The translations under genes and the position numbers were made by a program. Shown piece by piece: positions 8,117 through 15,291 of a stretch of 16,505 nt of DNA (within the stretch, counting starts at the first letter, position 1; every line of letters begins with the position of its first letter). Below the pieces are notes generated by a model. The model was not told where the DNA came from, did not search any database, and saw nothing but the letters and a program-made list of their open reading frames with translations. This stretch comes from Klebsiella pneumoniae (GTDB lineage Bacteria > Pseudomonadota > Gammaproteobacteria > Pseudomonadales > Pseudohongiellaceae), in NCBI GenBank assembly GCA_945869725.1, contig CAMBPO010000049.1, positions 1 to 16,505 on the forward strand, given 5' to 3'.

Positions 8117-9499
8117 ATGAGCAATAACCGACGACGCCGTCAAAACCTGCCTGCGCATCCCGAAACGCTGACCATCGAGCGTATGAGCCACGAAGGTCGT
8201 GGGGTAGCAAGGATTGATGGAAAAATCGCTTTTGTAGATGGCGCTCTGACCGGTGAGACGGTAACCGCCACATTCACATCCCGCCGAAGCCAGTTTGATG
8301 AACTAAAGCTTTTAGAGGTTCTGCAGGCCTCCGAAAAGCGTGTCCAGGCACCTTGCTCTGTAGCCGCCATTTGTGGCGGTTGCCTGCTGCAACATATGAG
8401 GCTGGACGCACAGATAGAACTGAAACAACAGGTTTTATTCGACCATCTCAAGCACACCGCAGGAATTATTGATTACAGCGTGTTGCCAGCCATGACATCC
8501 TCAACTCAGTCCTATCGAAGAAAGGCTCGCCTGGCTGTCAGGTATGTTCATAAAAAATCGGATGTGCTGGTGGGATTTCGTGAGAAAGCAAACACCTTTA
8601 TTACCGACATGGATCACTGCACGACACTGGTACCCGCTGTTGGCACTCTCATAAAACCCTTACGCGCGCTGATATTGTCTCTGGATGGGTGCCGCGATAT
8701 TCCGCAGATAGAAATTGCCGTTGGTGAAAAATTATGTGTCGCCACTGAGCAACTTGACAGTGTGCTGCGAGTCACGATGACCTTGAGACACATGGAGCCT
8801 TTGTCTGAGGCTGACAGGCAAAAACTGCGTGACTTCGCAGACCATTATCAAATCGAATGGTTTTTGCAATCCGGCGGGCCCAATACCGTGATGCGTTTCT
8901 GGCCAGAAACTGCCGACAATCATTTACAGTATTTTTTGCCTGATGATACCGGAGATCTGTGTATCTCATTTTTCCCGGGCGACTTTACTCAAGTAAATGC
9001 CGACATCAATCGAAAAATGATACATCAGGCGATTGAGTTGCTGGATCTGAAAGATGACGACAATGTTCTGGATCTGTTCTGCGGGCTTGGCAATTTTACC
9101 TTGCCGATGGCCAGACGCTGCCTGTCAGTCACCGGCGTGGAAGGCAGCGAAGACATGGTTGTGCGTGCAGCGCTTAACGCACAAAACAATCAACTGTTGA
9201 ACACGCGGTTTTTTTCTGCGGATTTGTTCACAGATTTTGACAGCACACGCTGGGCTACATCGGGATATAGCAAGTTACTGCTGGATCCGCCTCGCTCCGG
9301 CGCCATCGAACTGGTGTCCCGAATCCGTGAATTGCTTCCGCAAGTCATCGTATACGTCTCCTGCAATCCTGCAACCTTGGCGCGCGATGCAGCGGAGTTG
9401 ACTAAACAGGGGTATCGGTTGACTCATGCCGGCGTCATGGACATGTTCCCCCATACCGGCCATGTCGAATCCATGGCTCGTTTTGAACGAGTCAAATAA
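8117..9499 (+). CDS. rlmD: 23S rRNA (uracil-1939-C5)-methyltransferase RlmD
   Basis: A 460-residue SAM-dependent RNA methyltransferase of the RumA/TrmA family that makes 5-methyluridine at position 1939 of 23S rRNA. An N-terminal TRAM domain (about 13-70, MSHEGRGVARIDGKIAFVDG) precedes four [4Fe-4S] cysteines: Cys80, Cys86, Cys89 and Cys168. The SAM-binding motif VLDLFCGLGNFTL begins at about 317, LLDPPRSGA is at about 388-396, and the catalytic nucleophile Cys416 lies in YVSCNPATL. The four cluster cysteines and the general organisation favour RlmD over RlmC or TrmA. It lies 29 nt after cysM and 12 nt before relA. Confidence 0.94.
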   Translation: MSNNRRRRQNLPAHPETLTIERMSHEGRGVARIDGKIAFVDGALTGETVTATFTSRRSQFDELKLLEVLQASEKRVQAPCSVAAICGGCLLQHMRLDAQIELKQQVLFDHLKHTAGIIDYSVLPAMTSSTQSYRRKARLAVRYVHKKSDVLVGFREKANTFITDMDHCTTLVPAVGTLIKPLRALILSLDGCRDIPQIEIAVGEKLCVATEQLDSVLRVTMTLRHMEPLSEADRQKLRDFADHYQIEWFLQSGGPNTVMRFWPETADNHLQYFLPDDTGDLCISFFPGDFTQVNADINRKMIHQAIELLDLKDDDNVLDLFCGLGNFTLPMARRCLSVTGVEGSEDMVVRAALNAQNNQLLNTRFFSADLFTDFDSTRWATSGYSKLLLDPPRSGAIELVSRIRELLPQVIVYVSCNPATLARDAAELTKQGYRLTHAGVMDMFPHTGHVESMARFERVK

Positions 9500-9511
9500 A
9501 CAGGTTTCTGT

Positions 9512-11542
9512 ATGGTCCAGGTTCGCGAAGAGTACTCGTTTAATCCTGACGGCAGCGTCAACTTTGAGCAGTGGCTGAATCGGCTGGAAACATATGTCGG
9601 CCTGTCAAAACACGAAGAATTGCAAAAAGCCTGTCACCTGAGCTGGCAGCTTGAACAACAGACCGTTGCGGAGCATAACGCCTGGTCGCCCGGCATCAGT
9701 AGTTATCGCACCGGCCTGGAGATGGCGGAAATTCTTGCCCAGCTACATCTGGACAGTGAAGCGATTGTTGTCGCATTGTTATATAGGCCTGTGCGCGAGT
9801 CGCGATTACCGCTTGTAGAGGTCAGACAAGAATTTGGCGACAGTGTGGCACGCCTTCTGGAAGGCGTTTTGCGCATGGCCGCAATCAACGAGACTGATAC
9901 CAGCAAAACTCGCGTCCTGGGTCAAAGCCAGGATCAAATTGAAAACGTTCGCAAAATGCTGCTTGCGATGGTTGATGATGTTAGGGTCGCACTGATCAAA
10001 CTGGCGGAAAGAACCTGTGCCATACGTTCTGTCAAAAATGCCAGTGAAGAAAAGCGTCAGCGCGTCGCGAAAGAAATTTTTGATATTTATGCGCCGCTTG
10101 CACACCGACTGGGTATAGGACAACTCAAGTGGGAATTGGAGGACTTATCATTCCGATACCTGCAATCTGATAACTACAAGCGCATCGCCAGCCTGATCGA
10201 TGAGCGCAGGGTAGACAGGGAGCGATTCATCACCGAGGTGACTGAGGAGTTGCGAAGGCAGTTCAATCGTGCAGGAATTGATGCTGAGATAAATGGCCGA
10301 GCTAAAAATATTTACAGCATCTGGCGCAAGATGCAGCGCAAGCAACTAGATTTCAGCCAGATCTATGATATCCGCGCAGTCAGAGTGCTTGTACCCGAAG
10401 TGAGGGACTGTTACGCAGCGCTTGGTATTGTGCACAATATCTGGCGCGTAATTCCGAATGAATTTGACGATTACATCGCCAATCCTAAGGAAAACGGGTA
10501 TCAGTCACTGCATACTGCGGTCATCGGCCCGCATCAGAAAGTTTTCGAGATTCAGATCCGTACTTATGCGATGGATGATGACGCTGAACTGGGGGTCTGC
10601 GCACATTGGCGCTATAAAGAAGGGATTGTAGATCCCAACTATAAAGATGGATTCGAAGAAAAAATTGAGTGGCTACGTCAGGTGCTCGCATGGCACGATG
10701 AAATGGGCATGGTTGGCGGCCTGGCAGAGCAACTACGCAGTGATGCACGAGGGGACGACAGAATATACGTGTTTACACCGGAAGGGCACGTTGTTGATCT
10801 GATGGCTGGCGCTACACCGCTTGATTTTGCGTATTACGTGCACACTGAAGTTGGTCACCACTGTTCAGGGGCGCGTGTTAACGACAAAATTGTTCCGCTT
10901 AACTATCAGCTTAAAACCGGTGACCGGGTAGAAGTCATGTCGAATCCATTAAACATGCCCGATAGAGAATGGCTCAAACCTCACCTGGGTTACGCAAACA
11001 CCCCCAGATCCCGTGCAAAGCTTGTGCAATGGTTCAAATTGCAGAACAAAGAGCAGAATCTGCAGTATGGTAAGGACTGGCTGATGAATGAATTCAAAAG
11101 ACTGGCGATTCGCAATATTCCCTATGAGGAGATTGCGCGAAAGCTGGGCTGTAAGAGTGTCGAGGGGCTGTTTGTGTCAGTAGGCACAGGTGCGATTTCA
11201 GTATCCGAAGTAATCGATATTCTCAGACAGCTCAGAACAGAAGTCGCAACGACTGACTTGTTTTCCGGCATTCAGACTGAGACGCGTGAGCAACAATCCC
11301 TGACTCTGCAACTGGGGATCCTCGCACACGACAGGACGGGGCTGCTGCGCGATGTGTCTACGATACTGGCGGGCGAAAGTATTTACATACTCGCAATCAA
11401 TACACGTAGTAACAGGCAATCTGCCACTGCCTACATGCAACTTGAAATTGAAACTGACTCATTCAGCCGACTGGCACGGGCGCTGGATCACCTTAATGAC
11501 CTTGATAGTGTCATTGAGGCGACTCGTCTGGAGGATCAATAA
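9512..11542 (+). CDS. relA: (p)ppGpp synthetase RelA lacking the zinc-finger/RIS domain
   Basis: A 676-residue long RSH protein that transfers pyrophosphate from ATP to GDP/GTP during the stringent response. The N-terminal domain (about 30-200) is a RelA-type dead hydrolase: GLEMAEILAQLHLDSEAIVV followed by LLYRPVRE, with no HD metal motif. The synthetase domain (about 235-370) has YDIRAVRV with Asp286, the EFDD motif at 317-320 that marks monofunctional RelA (bifunctional enzymes carry RxKD), and FEIQIRT. A TGS domain (about 417-478) and helical segment follow, then a C-terminal ACT domain (about 597-672, HDRTGLLRDVSTILA). The Cys-rich ZFD/RIS domain normally found before ACT (CC-x-P-x-PGD and a later H-x(3)-C) is absent, replaced by about 20 residues. 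E. coli RelA is 744 residues, which agrees with this loss. mazG follows after one base. Confidence 0.95.
   Translation: MVQVREEYSFNPDGSVNFEQWLNRLETYVGLSKHEELQKACHLSWQLEQQTVAEHNAWSPGISSYRTGLEMAEILAQLHLDSEAIVVALLYRPVRESRLPLVEVRQEFGDSVARLLEGVLRMAAINETDTSKTRVLGQSQDQIENVRKMLLAMVDDVRVALIKLAERTCAIRSVKNASEEKRQRVAKEIFDIYAPLAHRLGIGQLKWELEDLSFRYLQSDNYKRIASLIDERRVDRERFITEVTEELRRQFNRAGIDAEINGRAKNIYSIWRKMQRKQLDFSQIYDIRAVRVLVPEVRDCYAALGIVHNIWRVIPNEFDDYIANPKENGYQSLHTAVIGPHQKVFEIQIRTYAMDDDAELGVCAHWRYKEGIVDPNYKDGFEEKIEWLRQVLAWHDEMGMVGGLAEQLRSDARGDDRIYVFTPEGHVVDLMAGATPLDFAYYVHTEVGHHCSGARVNDKIVPLNYQLKTGDRVEVMSNPLNMPDREWLKPHLGYANTPRSRAKLVQWFKLQNKEQNLQYGKDWLMNEFKRLAIRNIPYEEIARKLGCKSVEGLFVSVGTGAISVSEVIDILRQLRTEVATTDLFSGIQTETREQQSLTLQLGILAHDRTGLLRDVSTILAGESIYILAINTRSNRQSATAYMQLEIETDSFSRLARALDHLNDLDSVIEATRLEDQ
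11530..11534 (+). promoter_or_regulatory. ribosome binding site that sets the mazG start
   Basis: GGAGG lies inside the last codons of relA, 9 nt before the GTG at 11544. It decides the mazG start against the in-frame ATG at 11352, which lies deep inside relA and would add 64 residues unlike MazG. The arrangement suggests translational coupling between relA and mazG. Confidence 0.75.
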
Positions 11543-11543
11543 C

Positions 11544-12377
11544 GTGAAAAGTAATCTCTCACAATCTGAGGCCATTGAAACACTGCTGACTTTGATGGCA
11601 AACCTAAGAGATCCTCAAAACGGATGCTCATGGGACCGAAAACAGACTCTTTCATCCCTGACCCGACATACACTTGAGGAAGTTTATGAGGTGATTGATG
11701 CCATAGATCAAGGCAATCCTGAAAAAATCTGTGATGAACTTGGGGATTTGCTGTTTCAAGTGGTATTTTACGCTCGGATTGCTCAGGAACAGGGCTGGTT
11801 CGATCTGAAAGATGTTGCTGAGGCGATTACACAAAAATTGTTACATCGACATCCTCATATTTTCCCAGATGGAACACTTGGCAGCTTTGGTCAGGCAACT
11901 TCATTGACCGCCCAGGAAGTTGAAAGAAACTGGGAAAAAATAAAAAATGTGGAACGAGTACGCGAGGCGCAAGGACGCTCTGTCAGTGTGATGGACGATG
12001 TGCCAACATCCATGCCCGCGCTGGACAGAGCCGCAAAACTTCAAAAACGTGCTGCTTCCGTTGGTTTTGACTGGTCAAGTGCTGGGGGGGTGATAGCCAA
12101 ACTTGATGAAGAAGTCATCGAATTAAAGGAAGCCGTATCATCAGGTAACGAAAAGCAGCAACATCACGAGTTGGGTGATTTGCTTTTTACTTGCGTCAAC
12201 CTCGCTCGACATCTCGGGCTGGATCCTGATGCGACATTGAGAGATGCAAACAAAAGATTTGAATCACGATTCAAATTCATTGAACAAACAGCGGCCAGAT
12301 CTGATAAAGATTTGGCAGAGTGTGATGTCACCCTGCTTGACCAGTGGTGGCAAGACGCAAAAAATCAGAAAAATTAA
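11544..12377 (+). CDS. mazG: Nucleoside triphosphate pyrophosphohydrolase MazG
   Basis: A 277-residue protein (from GTG 11544) that hydrolyses NTPs and dNTPs to monophosphates and pyrophosphate; in E. coli it is linked to lowering ppGpp and to stress survival. It contains two MazG repeats. The first has Glu45, Glu46 and Glu49 (LEEVYEV), then Glu64 and Asp67 in DELGDLLFQ. The second has EEVIELKEA at about 189-197, then HELGDLLF with Glu209 and Asp212. The N-terminal DPQNGCSWDRKQT motif is diagnostic of the long two-domain form. The start one base after the relA stop and the shared operon fit a role balancing nucleotide and alarmone pools with RelA. Confidence 0.93.
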   Translation: MKSNLSQSEAIETLLTLMANLRDPQNGCSWDRKQTLSSLTRHTLEEVYEVIDAIDQGNPEKICDELGDLLFQVVFYARIAQEQGWFDLKDVAEAITQKLLHRHPHIFPDGTLGSFGQATSLTAQEVERNWEKIKNVERVREAQGRSVSVMDDVPTSMPALDRAAKLQKRAASVGFDWSSAGGVIAKLDEEVIELKEAVSSGNEKQQHHELGDLLFTCVNLARHLGLDPDATLRDANKRFESRFKFIEQTAARSDKDLAECDVTLLDQWWQDAKNQKN

Positions 12378-12410
12378 AATTACTATTGAACACTGAACAC
12401 TGGAGAAGAC

Positions 12411-13061
12411 ATGCGCATAATCTTATTGGGAGCCCCGGGCTCCGGCAAAGGTACACAAGCACAGTTTATCACCTCCGAATTGGGTATTCCGCAGATCTCC
12501 ACTGGTGACATGCTGCGTGCTGCCGTCAAGGCTGGCAGCGAGCTCGGCAAATTGGTTTCCGGAGTAATGAACAGTGGGGGATTGGTAACGGATGAAATTA
12601 TTATTGCATTGGTTGAGGAACGTATTAAACAACCAGATTGCGAGAACGGCTATTTGTTTGATGGTTTTCCACGCACAATTCCACAAGCTCAGGCGATGGT
12701 GGATGCGGGTATCGATATTGATCGAGTGATCGAGATTCGTGTCAACGATGAGGAAATTGTCAGCAGACTCAGTGGCCGCCGCGTGCATCCTGCGTCAGGG
12801 CGTATCTATCACATAAGGCATAATCCTCCGACACGGGAAGGCGTAGACGATCTGACTGGTGAAGCATTAATCCAACGCGATGATGATAATGAAGCAACTG
12901 TTAGAAACAGACTCACTGTTTATCATGAACAAACCAAACCTTTGGTGAATTTTTATGAAACTCTCGAAAAATCCGGTGCCAGTGTTCAGGTAGTGAGTAT
13001 TGATGGACAGGACAGCGTGCAGGAAATCCGCTCCAGACTTGCGCGGGTATTACGCAAATAA
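12411..13061 (+). CDS. adk: Adenylate kinase
   Basis: A 216-residue cytosolic enzyme catalysing ATP + AMP = 2 ADP. The P-loop GAPGSGKGT is at 7-15, the AMP-binding motif DGFPRT at 84-89, and the LID domain lies at about 122-159 ([13 protein letters not shown] through [23 protein letters not shown]). The LID lacks the four zinc cysteines seen in Gram-positive enzymes, as in E. coli. A GGAG a few bases before ATG 12411 supports the start. It lies 33 nt after mazG and could be co-transcribed with it. A candidate weak terminator follows the gene. Confidence 0.97.
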   Translation: MRIILLGAPGSGKGTQAQFITSELGIPQISTGDMLRAAVKAGSELGKLVSGVMNSGGLVTDEIIIALVEERIKQPDCENGYLFDGFPRTIPQAQAMVDAGIDIDRVIEIRVNDEEIVSRLSGRRVHPASGRIYHIRHNPPTREGVDDLTGEALIQRDDDNEATVRNRLTVYHEQTKPLVNFYETLEKSGASVQVVSIDGQDSVQEIRSRLARVLRK

Positions 13062-13098
13062 CTGCTACTTTATTCCAGCAAACCATCTGTTATTTAAC

Positions 13099-13126
13099 CC
13101 ATATCACTGTATGGTAATTTTTTTTT
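13099..13126 (+). terminator. candidate weak intrinsic terminator after adk
   Basis: CCATA (13099-13103) and TATGG (13110-13114) form a 5-bp stem with a 6-nt loop, and a run of nine T residues follows at 13118-13126 after TAA. The stem is short and AT-rich, so termination would be partial at best. It is placed sensibly, about 40 nt after the adk stop and before the H1-like gene. The remaining 84 nt to that gene show no promoter I would defend. Confidence 0.4.
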
Positions 13127-13196
13127 GTGTTATCGTGCCGTCGAAACACGGATCTGTCCGCGTTCAGTGATGATGGTGGTTGTCTTCCACAGTAAT

Positions 13197-13202
13197 GGAG
13201 AG
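13197..13202 (+). promoter_or_regulatory. strong ribosome binding site of the H1-like gene
   Basis: GGAGAG lies 8 nt before the ATG at 13211. It fixes the start of the lysine-rich protein and suggests efficient translation, as expected for an abundant nucleoid-type protein. Confidence 0.7.
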
Positions 13203-13210
13203 TTAATTGT

Positions 13211-14410
13211 ATGGCCAAAGTAAAAGCGAAAAAGAAAACGTCTGCCGTGTCAGCAGTAAAAAAATTGAAAGACGCTGCCTTGGCAAAAGCAGAAGCCTCT
13301 CTGGCAAAAGTTGAAAAAGAACTTGCAGCCGGAAAAAAGAAACTGGAAGCCGCTGAAGCCAAAGTAAAGGCCGCAGCAGTTAAAGCAGCAAAAAGTACTA
13401 CCGCAGCTGGAAAAAAGGCTTTGCTGAGTGCTCAAACCGCCGCAAAAAATGCTGCCGGAAACTTGACCGCCATAAACGATAAACTCAAGGCTGCCAGATC
13501 GCAGGTGAAAACCATCTCTGATTCAGCAAAAGCTAAAGCTGCAATAGAAGCGACAAAACAGTCCGCCGAAGCACGCAAGGCACAGATTGCCGCCAAAGCT
13601 GAAGCTGATCTTGATAAAGCAGTTAAAGCATTTGCCGCCCAGTTCGTAAAGAAACGTAAAAAATCCGATGCAGCGAAAGAAGCTGCCCGAAACAAAAAAC
13701 AAAAGAACAAAGAAAAAGCTGCTGCAAAAAAAGCTGCTGCTAAAGCAAAATCAGCTGCCAGAAAAGCCGCTGCTAAAGCCAAGTCTTTAGCAAAATCGAT
13801 TGCAGTCCGCGAAAAGGCCGCGGCAAAAAAAGCTGCAGCGAAAGCAAAAGCCGCAGCAAAATTAAAAGCAACCCGCGATAAAGCTGCTGCAAAGAAAGCT
13901 GCAATCCAGGCAAAAATTGCTAAAGCGAATGCAAAAGCTAAACCTGCCAAAAGCGCAACTGCCATAAAAGCAGCCGTAAAACCCGCAGCAGCAAAACCAG
14001 CAGTTAAAGCAGCTGCGGCGACCAAATCGCCTAAAAAAGCACCCCTCGCCAAGAAGGCTGCAGCAAAACCAGCGCTAAAAAAAGCATCAGCGAAAAAGCA
14101 GGCTGCAAAACCCGCAGCTGCTAAGGCTCCTGCAAAGAAAGCTGGGACCAAACTCATTTCCGCACCAAAAGCAGCAATCAAGAAAGTAGTTGCTGCGAAA
14201 AAACCTGCTGCTGTCAAAGCTGCCGCCAAACCAGCGGTAACCAAGCCAGCAGCAGCTAAAGCAGCCGCTGCGAAAAAAGCTCCGGTTGTAGTAGGCAAAT
14301 CAGCTGCGACCAAGGCGCCTGCCAAACGTGCAGTTAAAAAGCCACAAGCTGCTGCGACAACCCCCGCTGCACCTTCGGCACCTGCCGCAGAAGCGACAGT
14401 TCAAAGCTGA
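13211..14410 (+). CDS. Histone H1-like, Lys/Ala-rich coiled-coil protein (AlgP-like)
   Basis: A 399-residue, extremely basic protein made almost entirely of Ala, Lys, Val, Pro and Ser. Residues 1-150 form a predicted long helix with coiled-coil character (KAEASLAKVEKELAAGKKKL, then alternating Ala/Lys/Glu heptads). Residues 150-240 carry near-exact KAAAKKAAAKAK repeats. From about 245 to the end the sequence becomes Pro-containing (KPAAAKPAVKAAA style), like the disordered tail of histone H1. This layout matches AlgP/AlgR3 of Pseudomonas, an H1-like DNA-binding regulator of alginate genes, but low-complexity composition makes homology claims weak. Likely role, by inference, is non-specific DNA binding and compaction. 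It stands between adk and tsaB. Use of AAA for Lys makes the coding strand strongly A-rich. Confidence 0.8.
   Translation: MAKVKAKKKTSAVSAVKKLKDAALAKAEASLAKVEKELAAGKKKLEAAEAKVKAAAVKAAKSTTAAGKKALLSAQTAAKNAAGNLTAINDKLKAARSQVKTISDSAKAKAAIEATKQSAEARKAQIAAKAEADLDKAVKAFAAQFVKKRKKSDAAKEAARNKKQKNKEKAAAKKAAAKAKSAARKAAAKAKSLAKSIAVREKAAAKKAAAKAKAAAKLKATRDKAAAKKAAIQAKIAKANAKAKPAKSATAIKAAVKPAAAKPAVKAAAATKSPKKAPLAKKAAAKPALKKASAKKQAAKPAAAKAPAKKAGTKLISAPKAAIKKVVAAKKPAAVKAAAKPAVTKPAAAKAAAAKKAPVVVGKSAATKAPAKRAVKKPQAAATTPAAPSAPAAEATVQS
13712..13915 (+). repeat. three copies of a 13-residue Lys/Ala repeat within the H1-like gene
   Basis: The segments starting at residues 168, 201 and 223 (nt 13712, 13811 and 13877) read EKAAAKKAAAKAK, EKAAAKKAAAKAK and DKAAAKKAAIQAK. 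The last two are preceded by VR and TR. The nucleotide copies differ at third positions, so the repeat has been kept at protein level while drifting at DNA level. Confidence 0.75.
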
Positions 14411-14425
14411 TCCTCCCGCAGACAA

Positions 14426-14454
14426 ATCACATCCGGTGTTTCACCGGATGTGAT
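14426..14454. terminator. perfect 13-bp hairpin between the H1-like gene and tsaB
   Basis: ATCACATCCGGTG at 14426-14438 is exactly complementary to 14442-14454, with a TTT loop. It begins 16 nt after the H1-like stop codon. A GAC/GTC pairing can extend it across a two-base bulge. No T-run follows on the + strand, so it is not a textbook intrinsic terminator; it may stabilise the 3' end of the mRNA or attenuate read-through. The candidate tsaB ATG at 14453 starts inside its 3' arm, so the structure could also hide that start codon. Confidence 0.6.
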
Positions 14455-15262
14455 GTCTGAACCTTCGAATCCAGTTAGAACGTCGGAATACGCAGTGTCA
14501 GACATTGATAAACATCCTCCGGCCCTGATCGATTCCTTCACCATACTTGCCATAGATAGTGCCTTTGATAAATGCTCGGTCGGATTGATCTCATCTGTTA
14601 CCCGTAGCATACAAAGCAGCAATCAACCGCGTAAGCATGCTGATGAAGTTTTAACGATGGTTCAGAGTATTCTTAATCAGCATGATCTTGCACTTTCGTC
14701 AATCAACGCTATTGCCATGATCAGTGGACCAGGGTCTTTTACCGGTTTACGCATTGGCGCAGCCGTGACGCAAGGGCTTGCTTTTGGAGCAGGGTGCCAG
14801 GTCGTTTGCGTGTCATCTTTAGCGATGATGGCCTACGATAGCCTACGCAAGCGTGATCATAAAAACACATCAGAGATAACTTTGATTGCAGTGTGTGTGC
14901 ATGCGCGCGAATCCGAGTTTTATTTTGCAGTTTACTCGTTAGACGAAGCTGGTTTCCCAACGGAAAAACTACCTGATCAAATGCTCGACGCCAGACAATT
15001 GCAGACCACTCTTGAAGATCTGGCTATTTCCGAGGTATCACATTCTAGACCCTTGCGATGGATAGCATCAGGGGCAGGGTGGGGACATGCCTTACTTGCT
15101 GACGTGAAGACACCTTTTAATGAGCATGACTTCAATCCTTCATGTGATGCATTACTGCTTGCCGATCTTGCAATCCATCAATTCCACACTGTTGGTGGCC
15201 TGTCACCCGAGCATGCCCTACCTGTGTATCTGAATGACGATCTGCACTATGCAACTGTCTAA
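14453..15262 (+). CDS. tsaB: tRNA threonylcarbamoyladenosine biosynthesis protein TsaB
   Basis: A protein of about 269 residues (from ATG 14453), scaffold partner of TsaD in making t6A37 in ANN-decoding tRNAs. The ASKHA N-terminal strand ILAIDSAFDKCSVGLIS is at about residues 34-50 and the diagnostic SGPGSFTGLRIG at 91-102. E. coli TsaB is 231 residues and starts almost at the ILAIDT strand, so the first 30 or so residues here have no family match. The start is therefore uncertain: ATG 14453 lies in a hairpin arm with a poor ribosome binding site, and an in-frame GTG at 14495 would shorten the extension to about 18 residues. rsmJ follows after 29 nt. Confidence 0.9.
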   Translation: MSEPSNPVRTSEYAVSDIDKHPPALIDSFTILAIDSAFDKCSVGLISSVTRSIQSSNQPRKHADEVLTMVQSILNQHDLALSSINAIAMISGPGSFTGLRIGAAVTQGLAFGAGCQVVCVSSLAMMAYDSLRKRDHKNTSEITLIAVCVHARESEFYFAVYSLDEAGFPTEKLPDQMLDARQLQTTLEDLAISEVSHSRPLRWIASGAGWGHALLADVKTPFNEHDFNPSCDALLLADLAIHQFHTVGGLSPEHALPVYLNDDLHYATV

Positions 15263-15278
15263 GAAGTTGTGACGGGGC

Positions 15279-15283
15279 GGAGG
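15279..15283 (+). promoter_or_regulatory. ribosome binding site supporting the TTG start of rsmJ
   Basis: GGAGG lies 8 nt before TTG 15292. The frame upstream is open only to a TGA at 15235-15237 and holds no ATG, so the strong site makes TTG the best start. Confidence 0.65.
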
Positions 15284-15291
15284 CACAAGAC

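Noticed and set aside
11352..11543. 64-residue N-terminal extension of MazG from ATG 11352
   Set aside because: It lies wholly inside relA in another frame and has no MazG similarity. GTG 11544 has a well-placed GGAGG and gives the family length.
13138..13151. small inverted repeat CCGT/ACGG upstream of the H1-like gene
   Set aside because: Four base pairs is well within chance expectation and no other signal supports it.
13432..14325. 297-residue open frame on the - strand
   Set aside because: Its Ala/Phe-rich sequence is the mirror of the Ala/Lys-rich H1-like gene. Such composition removes stop codons from the antisense frame, and no start signal or family resemblance is seen.
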